Origin: Smallanthus sonchifolius
Taxonomy: Eukaryota; Streptophyta; Magnoliopsida; Asterales; Asteraceae
Length of the DNA: 64,000 nucleotides
Assembly: GCA_023525975.1 (NCBI GenBank)
Contig: CM042030.1
Span: 24,918,350-24,982,349, forward strand
Direction: 5' to 3'
Shown here one piece after another: positions 1 to 11,255 of the stretch. Positions within the stretch are counted from its first letter, which is position 1, and every line of letters begins with the position of its first letter. A program made the translations under genes and the position numbers. The notes under the pieces were generated by a model that was given only the letters and a program-made list of their open reading frames with translations, ran no database searches and was not told the DNA's origin.

Positions 1-851
1 CCGGTATGTTTGAATATAGTTACCCACTATATCCGATATGTTTGAATATAACACGCGGCTATATCCGAGTATGTAGTAATAAACACCCTACATGGGTGGG
101 CTGGTCAGGCACAATAGATCTGTTAATATTACTGTTGGTTTTCTTGTGTTTAAAATAAATAAGTGTACACCCAAGATAATTCATGATGAACAAGCATATA
201 ATTCACATGTATAACATGTATAAACAATTTGATGAGTAGCAAGTATAATGTTTCACCCCAAAGCATGTAAAAATGTAAAATATGAGCTATGTAACTCACC
301 TGGCTAGCGGATGTTTTAATCCACGAGTGCGGGTGATAAGGATGTTGAAAACTGAGCACAATGAAATCCTATGTAGATAAATATGTATTATTGTATGTTT
401 GTATATGTGTATTCGTATTTAAATGTGTATAAGTTTATAATAACATTCCTTAAAATTATTTGTATAAAATATTGTAGTAAAATAATAATGATTTTTAGTA
501 AAATTTAACATCTAAAAATATATATTTAATCTTGTTAAATATTTATATTTTAAATAATTTGTTATTATGTTTATTGTATTTATATATAATAATAAATAAG
601 AGGAAAAGTTTCTATTTATTTAATTATTATATATTTTTGTGAGTTAAAATTATTTTAACAAGTTTATAAAATATAGGGTTTATTATTTTATAAAAATTGG
701 ACGGGTTAAATATGTGAAGAAAAAGTTATTTAATGGTTTCGAAAATAAACGAACGAGTCAACCAACCCGTAATAGTTTTTATTGTATAGATATAATATTA
801 AAATATGATAAAATAAATAAATAAAATAAAAACAGGAAAAATTTGGGTTGG

Positions 852-927
852 GCCGGAGGCCATCAGGATCGAACCCGTGACCTAAGACTCAAACACACAC
901 ACGCATAACCAGCCGAGCTACTGCCCA
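852..927 (-). other. tRNA-like segment inside C2 LTR
   Basis: On the minus strand there is a box A-like TAGCTCGGCTGG followed, 44 nt from its start, by a box B-like GGTTCGATCC. This is normal tRNA promoter spacing. The acceptor and T stems do not pair well, so this is a tRNA-derived or SINE-head-like relic rather than a working tRNA gene. It lies in the part of the LTR where sister LTRs carry other hairpins. Confidence 0.4.
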
Positions 928-952
928 TCGCTGGTCGGCTGGTTATGCGTGT
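899..952. repeat. Perfect 18-bp inverted repeat
   Basis: ACACGCATAACCAGCCGA at 899-916 is matched by its exact reverse complement at 935-952, leaving an 18-nt loop. The left arm overlaps the box A part of the tRNA-like segment, so the hairpin may have formed by inverted duplication of that piece. It lies about 370-430 bp downstream of the minus-strand TATA box. Confidence 0.85.
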
Positions 953-2139
953 ATCATTTAATTTATAAACACACACACAAAGCTGGTCGCTGGTTCTCGG
1001 CAACCGGCAAACCATTGTTCGAGACATTGGTTTGCCCGGTGATCGATGGCCTGAGGCCGAGATTTCGATTGGGATAGTTGGCCAGTCGATAACAGAAGAT
1101 AAAGGAACGAGTTTGAGGCTTCTTACTTGGTCGCAAAGGGTCGAACGGCAGGCCTTTAAATCCGAAAATACCAAGAATGGGAATTCAAGCTTCGGGATGG
1201 AATTGGGGTCTAAGACTCTGGTCACAGCTTCACCCATAGACGACGAACACAATGCCGTCTTCAATTTGAAGTGAGAGTGGGTGAAGAAGGGGTGGCGAGC
1301 TCGAGCAGGTCCGGTAATGGCTTTTTATAGCCGAGTTCGATCCTGATAATGAGACAAGAAATTGAGCATGTCCAGACACTCGTCTGGACGAGACGAAACT
1401 GTCGAGCCATCTTTCAGGCGTGGAGGTCTACTGTCGGGGCCAATTGCGTGGGCGTGGACTTTCGGCCACAAACACGATCACACTTTTCGTATGTTTAAAC
1501 GACAAATTGGTCGGGGGATTATGCTCGCGTGGGGACGAAGAGGTCAGGGAGACCAATTTCGGCTGTCGAGGTGCAGGGGACAGGCGTGTCGAGTGGGTCG
1601 CCGGAAAATAGCTCGGACCGCCGGTCAATGGGGAAGACAGCCGAAATTGCGAATTAGGATTTGGCAATTTTGGTCCCTGGAGTTTACTTCTGAATCTATT
1701 TGGTCCCTGAGATAATTACGGATGAGTCCTTGTGGTTTGATTTGTCCACATTTAGTCTCTTAACTGATTTCTGTTTTAAAACCTTGTAGTTTAATTATTT
1801 TCAAAATAGACCCTTAACTTTTATGAAAATAATTAATTAAATTTCTTTTTAATTTCAATTATGATTTATAAACTTATATTATTATTATAAATATATTTTT
1901 ATAAAAGTTAATTATTATTTAGATAGATTATCATATTTATATACGAACCTTTTTAATTTAGATTTTTATATAAAATTTTATATAAGTTTAAAACTTATAA
2001 AATTTTAATTATTTTAAATCCATGAAATAAAAATATATATTTTGTACAAGATTAAATAAAAACACTAGCATTTCATTTAATAAAAATGATTACATGATAT
2101 ATATTACAAAAGCGTAAATTAAAAACCCGAAATGTCACA

Positions 2140-2258
2140 CCGTGCTAGCGTTGGCGTTGGTTACCCATACTGACATCCGTGCGTTGGTCCCATAATCAGT
2201 TTGAGTCCAGACATTTAGGGATGTCTGAATCTCTCAAACTATGGCTCTGATACCAACT
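2140..2258 (-). mobile_element. Leader stub and primer-binding site of gypsy element E
   Basis: On the minus strand, directly after the LTR end (TTTACA, 3-nt gap), comes TGGTATCAGAGCC at 2255-2243. This is complementary to the 3' end of initiator tRNA-Met, the usual primer of plant gypsy and copia elements. About 100 bp of leader follows before C2 interrupts it. The rest of E is outside the window. Confidence 0.8.
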
Positions 2259-2980
2259 TGTAAAGGCCCCTTTTCCGGGTAACCTCACTTGTTGGATTTA
2301 CTCATAAACATGATCATAAATACTGAGCTAAAATTTAAAAACATTCATCATTCGATTACATAACATAACATTACAGAGGAAGTCTTAACGAACTGAAACA
2401 TAACATTGTCTTAACATAAATAAAAGTGGGATATCAGTCTCGTGCCGGGTAACCTTCACGCCATCGCACGACCCTTCCTTCCTTTACCTGAAATGTATAC
2501 TAAAAGTCAGCTAACGCTGGTGAGTTCTAGTTTAAAACTTTTAAGTATGATCATTCTTTTCTTTATAAGTATACATAATTATATACATTCATAACTTTTG
2601 CTTTTCTTTCATCTTTCTTTTGTGATTACATATATATATATGCATTCACCATTTTCTTTTCTTAACTTTCATGGGTCATACACTTAAGGGTGATCAACCC
2701 GTCATTTGTTTGCGAATGTCACAAAGACAAACGCCACGGTCCATCGTCATGGCCCGCCATTCTTACAACCGTCCAGCAACTAGTGTCCGTCCGTAATTTT
2801 ATTCTTACAACCGCCCGGCAACTTTTGTCCGTCCGTAATGACTTGCAACCGTCCTACCGTCGTAGGCCGTAATTCGCCCGTCTACCCGAAGGTATCCGTT
2901 TCCCATACGACTATTATTTATACAACCGTTCTACTAATCATAATGTGCCAATTGCTTCGACCGTCCGTTAATAGCTTTAG

Positions 2981-3090
2981 TACGTCCTAGCTGATGAAGG
3001 AACGCACTTGTGGCTTTTGTACGTCCTAGCTGATGAAGGAACGCACTTGTGGCATTCGTACGTCCTAGCTGATGAAGGAACGCACTTGTC
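2981..3090. repeat. 39-bp tandem repeat, about 3 copies, in hybrid LTR
   Basis: TACGTCCTAGCTGATGAAGG recurs at about 2981, 3020 and 3059. The related solo LTR D has only one copy, inverted, near 51675-51690, so this is a local expansion in the R/U5 part of the LTR. Confidence 0.85.
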
Positions 3091-3620
3091 CCGGTTATAA
3101 AATAGTCATGTGGTCGTCCGTCTACCGAAGTAGCCGTTATCATTAAAGCGTCCATAACATTATTTCATTCTTTACAAGCAATATATACATGGATATAAAG
3201 CAGGATTTCATTCTTACACATTGTGTTATACTTTCATTTATTCTCTATAATCATACGTTTCATTCTTTGTTAATAATTCCTTTTCGTGTATAGGTATATA
3301 TATATTTATTTGTATACCACGTATGATCACATTGACATTCATGACATTTATTCATTTAGTGTTCACACTTCAGCCCCAAAACATTTTAAAACATTTGCAC
3401 ATAACATAGAAGGGGGCACATAGAACTCACCTGATGAGCTAATCTGGGTTGTCCTAAACAAAGGTCCAACAACGTCACTTCTAATCTGAATTAGGTAGTT
3501 AAATACACATTAGACCCAATCCCGACTCTAACGGTTTAACCATTCTACACATACTGACTTTACTTAACCAGCCTGCCGCCTGCTGCCTGCACACTTGCTA
3601 AGTGCACACAGAATCCTTCT

Positions 3621-3708
3621 TGCGTACTTGGTAAGTACGCAGGATCTTCCTCCTGCGTACTTGGTAAGTACGCAGGAAGTCCTTCTTGCGTACTTGGTAA
3701 GTACGCAA
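3621..3708. repeat. Three perfect hairpins GCGTACTTGGTAAGTACGC
   Basis: Copies lie at about 3621-3641, 3652-3676 and 3686-3708, each with a 9-11 bp perfect stem and GGT loop. A degenerate half-copy is near 3597-3606. They lie 380-470 bp downstream of the minus-strand TATA box. The related LTR D has an unrelated TCGAAACTA palindrome cluster at this site. Confidence 0.9.
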
Positions 3709-4889
3709 TACCTGATTCCTGGACCACAAATCCGAAATTCTTGCATGCTAACTAGATCATGCCAATCTTACAATTTTCTTTGATCAAAACATGCGGTTTT
3801 CATTCTAGATGCTAGTTCTAAGCTTATTATCAGGTTTCATCCATAAAAACGTCTCCTATTTAGCTAAAACCCGAGAAACCCCAAAACAAACAAAAACTCA
3901 GATTATGGTCGAATCGTTACCTGGATTGGACTTCTGATTCGGAGGTTTTACTCACGAGCTCAGCGGTAACGTGCTCCTTCAATATCGTGTCAATCCGTTG
4001 ACTTTCTCTCTCTAGACCCGAGCTCTCCTTTCTCTCTCTAGAATGATGAAATGAAGATGAAATGGTGAAGTGGGCTGCCTTGTCCCTTATATACCTGGGC
4101 TTTCATCGGCCCGTTGGATCCGAGCCCAAGCCCATTCGTTTTTCTTTTGTTTTATGACGATTAAGCCTCTATTGCGTTATTGTTTACTAAATTACTATTT
4201 TTGGGATGTTATACATAGCTTGACCCGGTTGAGTGCGCGCATTAAAGAATTACGATTTTAAGCATTTCTAAGCGAAATTGGCAAATGTTTTTAACATGAA
4301 AGTTGATTGTCATAACATAAAGAGTATGTTTAGCTAAAAACATTTATGTTAAAGTTACGTTATTTGGGTATGGTAGTTGGCGGTCGGTGGGCGAGAAAAC
4401 GGATTTTTTTATCGTTTTTGAATTTCTGGATTTATTTAAGGAAAGTTTTGCAAACAAACTTTGTTTTAATTAAAGAAATGAATATGTTAAACATTTAAAA
4501 CATAAATTAATGTCATGTTAGACGAATTTGTCGGTTGTGGATGGTACGTAGTTAACGACGGTTTAAAAGGCGAACGATTGCACGAAAGTACTAACTAGTA
4601 CTTTTAAGCATCAAATCACTTTGAATGAGTTATAAAAACATGTTTGAGGTGTATGGGGGTGGTTCATGTGTATTTAATGTGTCGTAAAGATCAATTAAGT
4701 GTACGTGCGATCCATGAATCACTCACAGATAAGTATAAGTCTTTGAAATCAAGCATAAACGTAATGTTTCACATGTGAACTAGTATTGTAACAATGTATG
4801 AATAGGATTTCAAGTAAAATGAAATGTCATGCGGATTTTCATTGATAAGTCTAGAACGAGTACAAGTAGTGAAAATCAGAAGTGTCACA

Positions 4890-4927
4890 GTCTCCCCTAG
4901 TTAAAAGAATTTCGTCCTCGAAATTCA
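4890..4927 (-). promoter_or_regulatory. Polypurine tract of element B
   Basis: The minus strand reads through a GAAATTC-containing stretch into AACTAGGGGAGAC and then directly into the LTR start TGTGACAC. This is the typical end of plant chromoviruses: pol stop, GGACGAAATTC motif, purine tract, LTR. It would prime plus-strand DNA synthesis. Confidence 0.85.
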
Positions 4928-6607
4928 ACTAGTAGAGGCTGTAGGGTCTAGAAAGATATGAGGGTACTTGAGTTTCATCTGGTCTTCACGTTCCCAGGTG
5001 AACTCAGGACCACGCTTGGCTTCCCAACGAACTTTCACAATAGGGATGCGGCTACGCTTGAGTTGCATGACTTCACGGTCCATGATTTCAACGGGCTTTT
5101 CGACGAAATGCATAGAATTGTCGATACGAACATCATCCAGAGGAACTTGAAGTGTGTCATCAGCAAGCCACCTTTTGAGGTTTGACACATGAAAAACGTC
5201 ATGAATGTTACAAAGTTCGGTTGGTAGCTTGAGTCTATAGGCTACTGGACCAATCCTTTCAAGAATTTCGAATGGCCCAACGAACCTAGGGGCTAGCTTT
5301 CCCCTCTTCCCAAATCGGACAACACCTTTCTAGGGGGAAACCTTGAGTAAGACTCTATCACCAAATTGAAATTAAAGGGGCTTCCTACGGTTGTCAGCAT
5401 AACTCTTTTGACGATCGCGAGAGGTCCTGAGTCTTTCTCGAATTTGAAGTATCTTGTCGGTGGCATCTTGAATGAGTTCGTCTCCGGTGATTTGAGCGTC
5501 TCCGATCTCGGTCCAACACACCGGAGATCGACACTTCCTAGCATATAGAGCCTCGAAAGGGGCGCACTTGATGCTCGTATGGTAACTATTGTTGTAAGAG
5601 AATTCGATTAGTGGCAAGTGTTGATCCCAACTTCCTCCAAAGTCGATCACACAAGAACGGAGCATGTCTTCCAAGCTCTGTATGGTCCTTTCACTTTGAC
5701 CATCAGTCTGGGGATGGTAAGCCGTGCTAAGGTACAAATGAGTTCCCAAAGCTTTCTGTAAAGATTGCAAGAATCAGGAGGTAAAACGGCTATCACGGTC
5801 AGAGATAATGGATAGAGGAACACCATGACGTGTCACGACCTCACTAATATAGAGTCTGGAAAGCTTATCCATTTTGTAGTCCTCACGGATTGGGAGAAAA
5901 TGAGCGGATTTGGTTAAGCGGTCAACAAAGACCCAGATGGAGTCATGATCACTACAGGTTCGCGAAAGCTTAGTGATGAAGTCCATGGAAATTTGCTCCC
6001 ATTTCCATTGAGGGATTTCGGGTTGTTGGAGAAGACAAGATGGTTTTTGGTGCTCAGCTTTGACTTTGGAGCAAGTAAGACACTTCCCTACGTAGAGGGC
6101 GATGTCTTTCTTAATTCCTGGCCACCAATAAAACTCTTTCAAGTCGTGATACATCTTATCAGCACCGTGATGAACAGAATAATGGGATTTATGTGCTTCG
6201 TCGAGGATAAGGGTTCAGAGCTCACTCGAGTCAGGGATCCAAATTCGACCCATGAAGTAAAGGAGTTCATCGGGTTTGGGTTCCAAGTGCTTTTCGGCAC
6301 CACAATCCAAATCCTTCTTCAACTCATCATTTGCAACAACTTGTTTTTGAGCTAGGGGGATCTTATCTTTGAGACTGGTTTGGTCCAACATTCCCATGGC
6401 TCGCACACGGGTGGCATTGATTCGGTCCTTGCGACTAAGGGCGTCAGCCACCACATTTGCTTTCTCCGGGTGGTAACGAATTTCGCAATCGTAGTCACTA
6501 AGTAACTCAACCCAACGTCGCTGCCTGATGTTGAGTTCTTTCTGGTTCAGAATATGTTGAAGGCTCTTGTGATCGGTAAAAACCACACATTTAGTGTTGT
6601 AGAGATA
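4925..6607 (-). pseudogene. Element B pol, 3' half: RNase H end, integrase, chromodomain
   Basis: All blocks lie in one minus-strand frame but are broken by stops near 6213, 5772, 5370 and 5330. In order: the RNase H end (TDHKSLQHI), the VVADALSRK linker, the integrase zinc region with YWWPG and CLTCSKVKAEH, then the core with MDFI, ISDRDSRF and a DGQSERTIQ motif holding the catalytic Glu. An SH3-like domain and a C-terminal chromodomain-like KVRWEAKRGPEFTWERED follow, ending in PTASTS. The chromodomain identifies a chromovirus. The 5' half lies at 23048-25835, beyond element A. Confidence 0.9.
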
Positions 6608-7548
6608 ATGTAACATCCATGTTTTCCTGGTATTTCATATTGTGCAATAAATGACAATTTCAATCTAATGTTCACATTCAAAACGTTGTGTCACACCATT
6701 TACTATTTTCATGTGCAATTAAGGAGTAGTATCATAATGTTAAAAGTACATACACACATTTTACATTGCTACAATAACAACTGAAACAAACCTACGCTAT
6801 CTCACAAACTACAAGGACAAGTCTTGAAAATTATCAAAATATCACTTGGCACGGTCGCGCCCCGTAAACACAGTCGTGCCATGACCTGGCACGGTCGCGC
6901 CCCATAAACACGGTCGCGCCGAGAACTGGCACGGTCGTGCCTGAAACTCAGTTGAAACGTAAACATTGCCTTAATCACAAAGTCTGTTCAAGTCCGTGAT
7001 TGTAACGTCTTTTGTGCCGTTTCCAGATTAATTCATCAATGACCAAACTCCTGAATAACCACAATTGCAATTAGAAACCCAAAACCGTCACTTAGTCATT
7101 TCTTTCTCTCAATCTCGTCCAATTCCGTATCACTCTCGAAATCAAACCTCTACGCATGATCTTCAAGCTTCTGTGATCACATTCCTCACATCAATCGTGC
7201 CGGAATCCCAGCAGAAGACGCCAAGGATCAACGCGCCGAAATTGGAACTCCGTTTAGTCAAACTCTACCAATTCGATATCGTTTAAGGTAAGTAAACACA
7301 TCCTCAGACTCATTTCAATCCCGTGAATGAAAGCCCTAACCTATTCAGGGCTTATACAATCGAATTGAACACGAATAAAATCTAGGGTTCATTATATTTT
7401 AGTTTAATCGAACTACACCCTAGACACGATCTCCACTCAATTAAAATACATGGATAGATTCTAAAGCAATCAACAATCGAAAGCCCCATGAATTCACCCG
7501 CTATTAATACAGGATTTAGACAAATTAACTTCTGGAACATTCAGACAC
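6608..7548 (+). mobile_element. 5' LTR remnant of A
   Basis: It matches 20761-21624 of the 3' LTR up to TTCAGACAC, then jumps straight to leader sequence (CTTGACCTAGAC). About 1.4 kb of LTR plus the primer-binding site are missing. A strong splice-donor-like AAG|GTAAGT is at 7288; the 3' LTR has lost this by a deletion of about 70 bp. Confidence 0.88.
6847..6941. repeat. GGCACGGTCGCGCC near-palindrome cluster, A 5' LTR
   Basis: Four or more copies of GGCACGGTCG(C/T)GCC-type units are spaced about 20-35 bp apart. GGCACG and CGTGCC can pair in each unit. The counterpart in the 3' LTR is at 20992-21087. CpG-rich in AT-rich surroundings. Confidence 0.85.
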
Positions 7549-8231
7549 CTTGACCTAGACTATAACTTTAGGACACCTACTTATGTTATGTTTCATGATT
7601 ACATGTTATATGCTACATGCTATATGTTATATGTTATGTATTACATGCTATGTGCTACATGCTTACTATGGTTAGTTATTATTTTATTTGATGACTTAAT
7701 TGTTAAATATCCATGACTTATTAGTATATACTTAAATAATAAATTAAATAAACAATATCCTTTCCTATATCCTAAAACCTCATAATATTCTTATCTTCTT
7801 CTCTATCTTTATCTTTCTAAGCATGTGGAAACTTCATGAAGCTAAATTCATAAAAAAATTTCTTTATTTCCTCGTTATGGATTTTAAGCTTTGTTAATTA
7901 TTTGAGGACACATGCAATCTGGAAGAGTGACACCTGTATTTTGGGTTTTCTGTCTAGGAAAGCATTTCGCATAAATCCCAATCAACCGAGCGACCCGTAT
8001 GCTTTCCTGGGAATTCCCGAGATGAGTGTTTGCTTATAGGCTAAAGCATGTCTCCTTGAAAATTATATAAGTTTAATTAACCTTAATGTGTCATAGTATT
8101 CGAGTGATTATATCACTATTTGAGTACAATCCAAAGTATGATTATCTATTTATTTTGTTATCTTATTCTCTTAAATCCAAACAATTCTCATAAGTTCTTA
8201 CATCTTTTCTTGTCTTGTGAAAATCTGTAGA
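7549..8231 (+). other. Leader of element A (no primer site, no gene)
   Basis: It starts inside the conserved leader (TGACCTAGACTATAAC), continues through an AT-rich stretch and reaches the conserved hairpin region (7904-8055) ahead of gag. No coding sequence. The upstream primer-binding site was removed with the LTR end. Confidence 0.75.
7956..8008 (+). promoter_or_regulatory. Conserved leader hairpin, element A
   Basis: AGGAAAGCAT (7956-7965) pairs perfectly with ATGCTTTCCT (7999-8008). An outer arm GGACACATGC (about 7906-7915) can pair with GCATGTCTCC (8046-8055) with little mismatch. Equivalent hairpins occur upstream of gag, or its replacement, in B, C and J. Its place between primer site and gag suggests packaging or dimerisation. 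Confidence 0.65.
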
Positions 8232-11200
8232 ATGCCTCCTCGTCGTGCTCACGCGGCCAACACCAATACCGACATTGTTGCTATTCTTGCACAACTCGTG
8301 ACATAACTCACTCAAGCTAATAGTGCCACCAATGGCAACAATGGTGGAAATGGTAGTAATAGTGGTAATGATGGTAATGGTGGAAATGGTGGTAACAACC
8401 CATCTTAATGCACCTTCAAGCATTTCAACTCGTGTAATCCTCCCAAGTTCTATGGTACCGAAGGAGCTACTAGACTCCTTCAATGGTTCGAAAGCATTGA
8501 GAATACCTTTCTTAATAGTGACTGCCCCGACAACCTTCGTGTTCGTCATGCCACAAGTGTCCTACAAAAACGGGCACTCACGTGGTGGAATGGGGAGAAG
8601 AGAAATAGAGGTGTGGATGTGGCAATGGCCTTATCTTGGGATGAGGTTAAAAGGCTAATGACCGAGGAATTCTGTCCTCGAAATGAAGTAAAGAAACTTG
8701 AAGCCGAATTTTGGGATCTTGCCCAAGATAGTGGCGAAAGCTTGGCATATACAACTCGGTTTCACGAGTTAAGTCTTCTCATGCCCCACATGGTCACTCC
8801 TTTGTCTCGCTGCATTGAAAAATATATTAGGGGACTACCTAGGCAGATTCAAGATACTGTCCTAGGAAGAAATCCTGCAACACTTGAGGATGCGATCCTT
8901 TTGTCCGCTACCTTAACCAATAACCATGTGAAAGCGGGGACTCTTACTAAAAAGGGCGCAAAGAAAGTCTCCGACACTGCAACTCCTTCCACCCACAACA
9001 AAGAAGCCATAACTGAGCCCTCCCGGCAAAATAAGAAGAGAAAGGCTAGAAATTTTGCTGTGGTCACTCCTGCCATACCTGTTAACCAAGCTGCACCTAT
9101 GGTTCAAGCACCAGCCAAAAAGCCATATGTTGGAATCTACCCACTTTGTGCCACCTGCAACTACCATCATCCACAAAGCATCCCATGTCGCCTTTGTACT
9201 CATTGTGGGAGATATGGCCATACGGTCAATGTTTGTAGGGCCAAAGCTCTTGCGGGCCAAGTCAACCCACCAAACCAAGCCAACACCCAAGTGACTAATC
9301 AAGGTACTCCCGTTATTGCAAATGGGCGTGCATGTTATGAATGTGGCAACCCGAACCATTTCCGTGATCAATGCCCAAGATTTGCCAATGCTAGACAAGG
9401 TGGAGCTCGTGGGCGTGCTTTCAACATAAACGCCAACGAAGCTCAAGCCAACAATGACGTGGTCAATGGTACGTTCCTTGTAAATAGTCAATATGCCTCC
9501 ATTTTATTTGATACCGGTGCCGATAAGAGTTTTGTGTCACTTAACTTTGAACCTTTACTTGCAAAGACACGAACATTTTTAGAGAAAACATTTACCGTTG
9601 AAGTAGCAAATGGTGACTCTCTTAAAATTGAATCCATTATCTATGATTGCTCTTTAGAACTTAATGATCATGCATTCCCAATCAACCTTGTTCCAATGCC
9701 ACTAGGAAGCTTTAATATCATCATAGGCATGGATTGGCTATCAAATCATCATGCCGAAGTCATTTGTTTCGAGAAATGTATCCGAATACCCCTACCATCG
9801 GGAGAAACGTTAAGAGTCTTTGGTGAAAAGCCTTGCAAAGGACTTAAGTTAATGTCGTGCACTACTGCTCAAAAGTACTTACGAAAGAAGTACATTACTT
9901 TCTTAGCTCATATTGTTCAAAAGGATGTCAAAGAGAAGACTATACATGACATTCCCATCATTCGGGATTTTCCCAAAGTATTTCCTGAAGATTTATCCGG
10001 TCTTCCACCCGTTCGACAAGTAGAATTTCGCATTGATCTTGTGCCCGGAGCCAACCCCGTGGCTAGAGCTCCATACCGTCTTGCACCTTCTGAAATGCAA
10101 GAACTTGCAAGTCAACTCCAAGAGCTCTTTGACAAGGGATTCATTCATCCAAGTCATTCACCGTGGTGTGCACCCGTCTTATTCGTCAAAAAGAAGGATG
10201 GATCATTTCGCATGTGTTTTGACTACCGCGAACTCAACAAGCTTACTATCAAAAACCGTTATCCTTTGCCTAGAATTGATGATCTCTTCGATCAACTTCA
10301 AGGCTCTACTTGCTTCTCGAAGATTGACCTTCGATATGGTTATCACCAACTCCGTGTGCAAGAAGACGATATTCCAAAGACTGCCTTCCGAACAAGGTAT
10401 GGTCATTACGAGTTCATGGTTATGCCTTTTGGACTAACCAATGCACCCGCAGTTTTCATGGACCTCATGAATCGTGTGTGCAAACCGTACCTTGATAAGT
10501 TCGTGATCGTTTTCATCAATGACATCTTAATTTATTCCAAGACTAAAGCCGATCATGAGCAACATCTTAGATTGGTTTTGGATCTCTTGAACAAAGAACA
10601 ACTATATGCCAAATTCTCCAAATGTGAATTTTGGTTAAAAGAAGTTCAATTTCTTGGTCATATTGTCAATGACAAGGGTATTCATGTTGACCCTGCTAAG
10701 ATCGAAACAGTTAAGAATTGGAATACCCCGAAGACTCCCACTGAAGTTCGTTCCTTTCTTGGTCTTGCGGGATATTACCGTCGTTTCATCTCAAACTTCT
10801 CTAAGATTGCTGTCCCCCTTACCGCTTTGACCCACAAGGGTAAGACTTATGAATGGGGACCAAAACAAGAAGAAGCTTTTCAAACCCTCAAGCAAAAGTT
10901 GTGCAATGCTCCCATTTTGACTCTCCCTGATGGGAATGATGATCTAGTTGTCTACTGTGATGCTTCTAACCAAGGTCTCGGTTGTGTCCTCATGCAACGA
11001 GGCAAAGTAATCGCTTATGCATCAAGGCAACTTAAGATTCATGAGAAGAATTATACGACGCACGATCTCGAGTTGGGTGTGGTTGTATTCGCATTGAAGA
11101 TTTGGAGACATTATCTCTATGACACGAAATGCGTGGTGTTCACCGACCACAAAAGTCTTCAACATATCTTCAATCAAAAGGAACTCAATATGAGGCAACG

Positions 11201-11255
11201 ACATTGGGTTGAACTCCTTAACGACTATGACTGCGAGATTCGTTTCCATCCCGGC
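8232..11255 (+). pseudogene. Element A gag-pol, 5' part: gag, protease, RT, RNase H
   Basis: One frame of 1008 codons starts MPPRRAH, the same start as the other gags here. In-frame TAA stops fall at 8304 and 8406, in the low-complexity Gly/Asn N-terminus; the frame is then open to the insertion of C. Order: retrotransposon gag domain; two CX2CX4HX4C zinc knuckles (residues about 321-340 and 367-381); protease DTGA (about 427); RT with the first motif Asp changed (FINDILIYS; Asn codon 10518-10520 in place of the expected FIDD); RNase H with CDASNQGLG and TDHKSLQH. It stops after RFHPG, where C begins. The RT change alone should abolish polymerase activity. Confidence 0.93.

Larger units (their letters stand above)
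1..2139 (-). mobile_element. Partial gypsy LTR, element C2 (truncated by window edge)
   Basis: The sequence aligns along most of its length with the C LTRs at 11256-13698 and 16911-19209, including the motifs around the TATA box and the AT-rich end. On the minus strand the LTR starts TGTGACATTTCGGG at 2139; its other end lies outside the window. A minus-strand TATA-like CTATAAAAAG is at 1321-1330 and a donor-like GTAAG at about 1126. Where C carries TCGAAACTA palindromes, C2 has an AT-rich stretch plus a tRNA-like hairpin (852-952). It is inserted just past the primer-binding site of E; no target duplication can be checked. No gene is present; short open frames here are incidental. Confidence 0.75.
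2259..4889 (-). mobile_element. Hybrid gypsy LTR shared by B (as 3' LTR) and E (as 5' LTR)
   Basis: On the minus strand it runs from TGTGACACTTC (4889) to GGGGCCTTTACA (2259). Upstream sits B's polypurine tract, downstream sits E's primer-binding site, so the one LTR belongs to both. About 4215-4889 matches the U3 end of B's other LTR (about 28745-29418), while 2259-4215 matches the solo LTR D (50401-52430, inverted). The switch point is near the shared AGCTTGACCCGGTTGAG at about 4217. Minus-strand TATATAAGGG is at 4084-4093. A donor-like CAG|GTAACG (about 3920) and a branch plus TTTCAG acceptor (about 2488) predict a leader intron. Confidence 0.85.

Noticed and set aside
852..927. Functional tRNA gene
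   Set aside because: A and B boxes are well spaced, but acceptor and T stems do not pair, so I list it only as tRNA-like.
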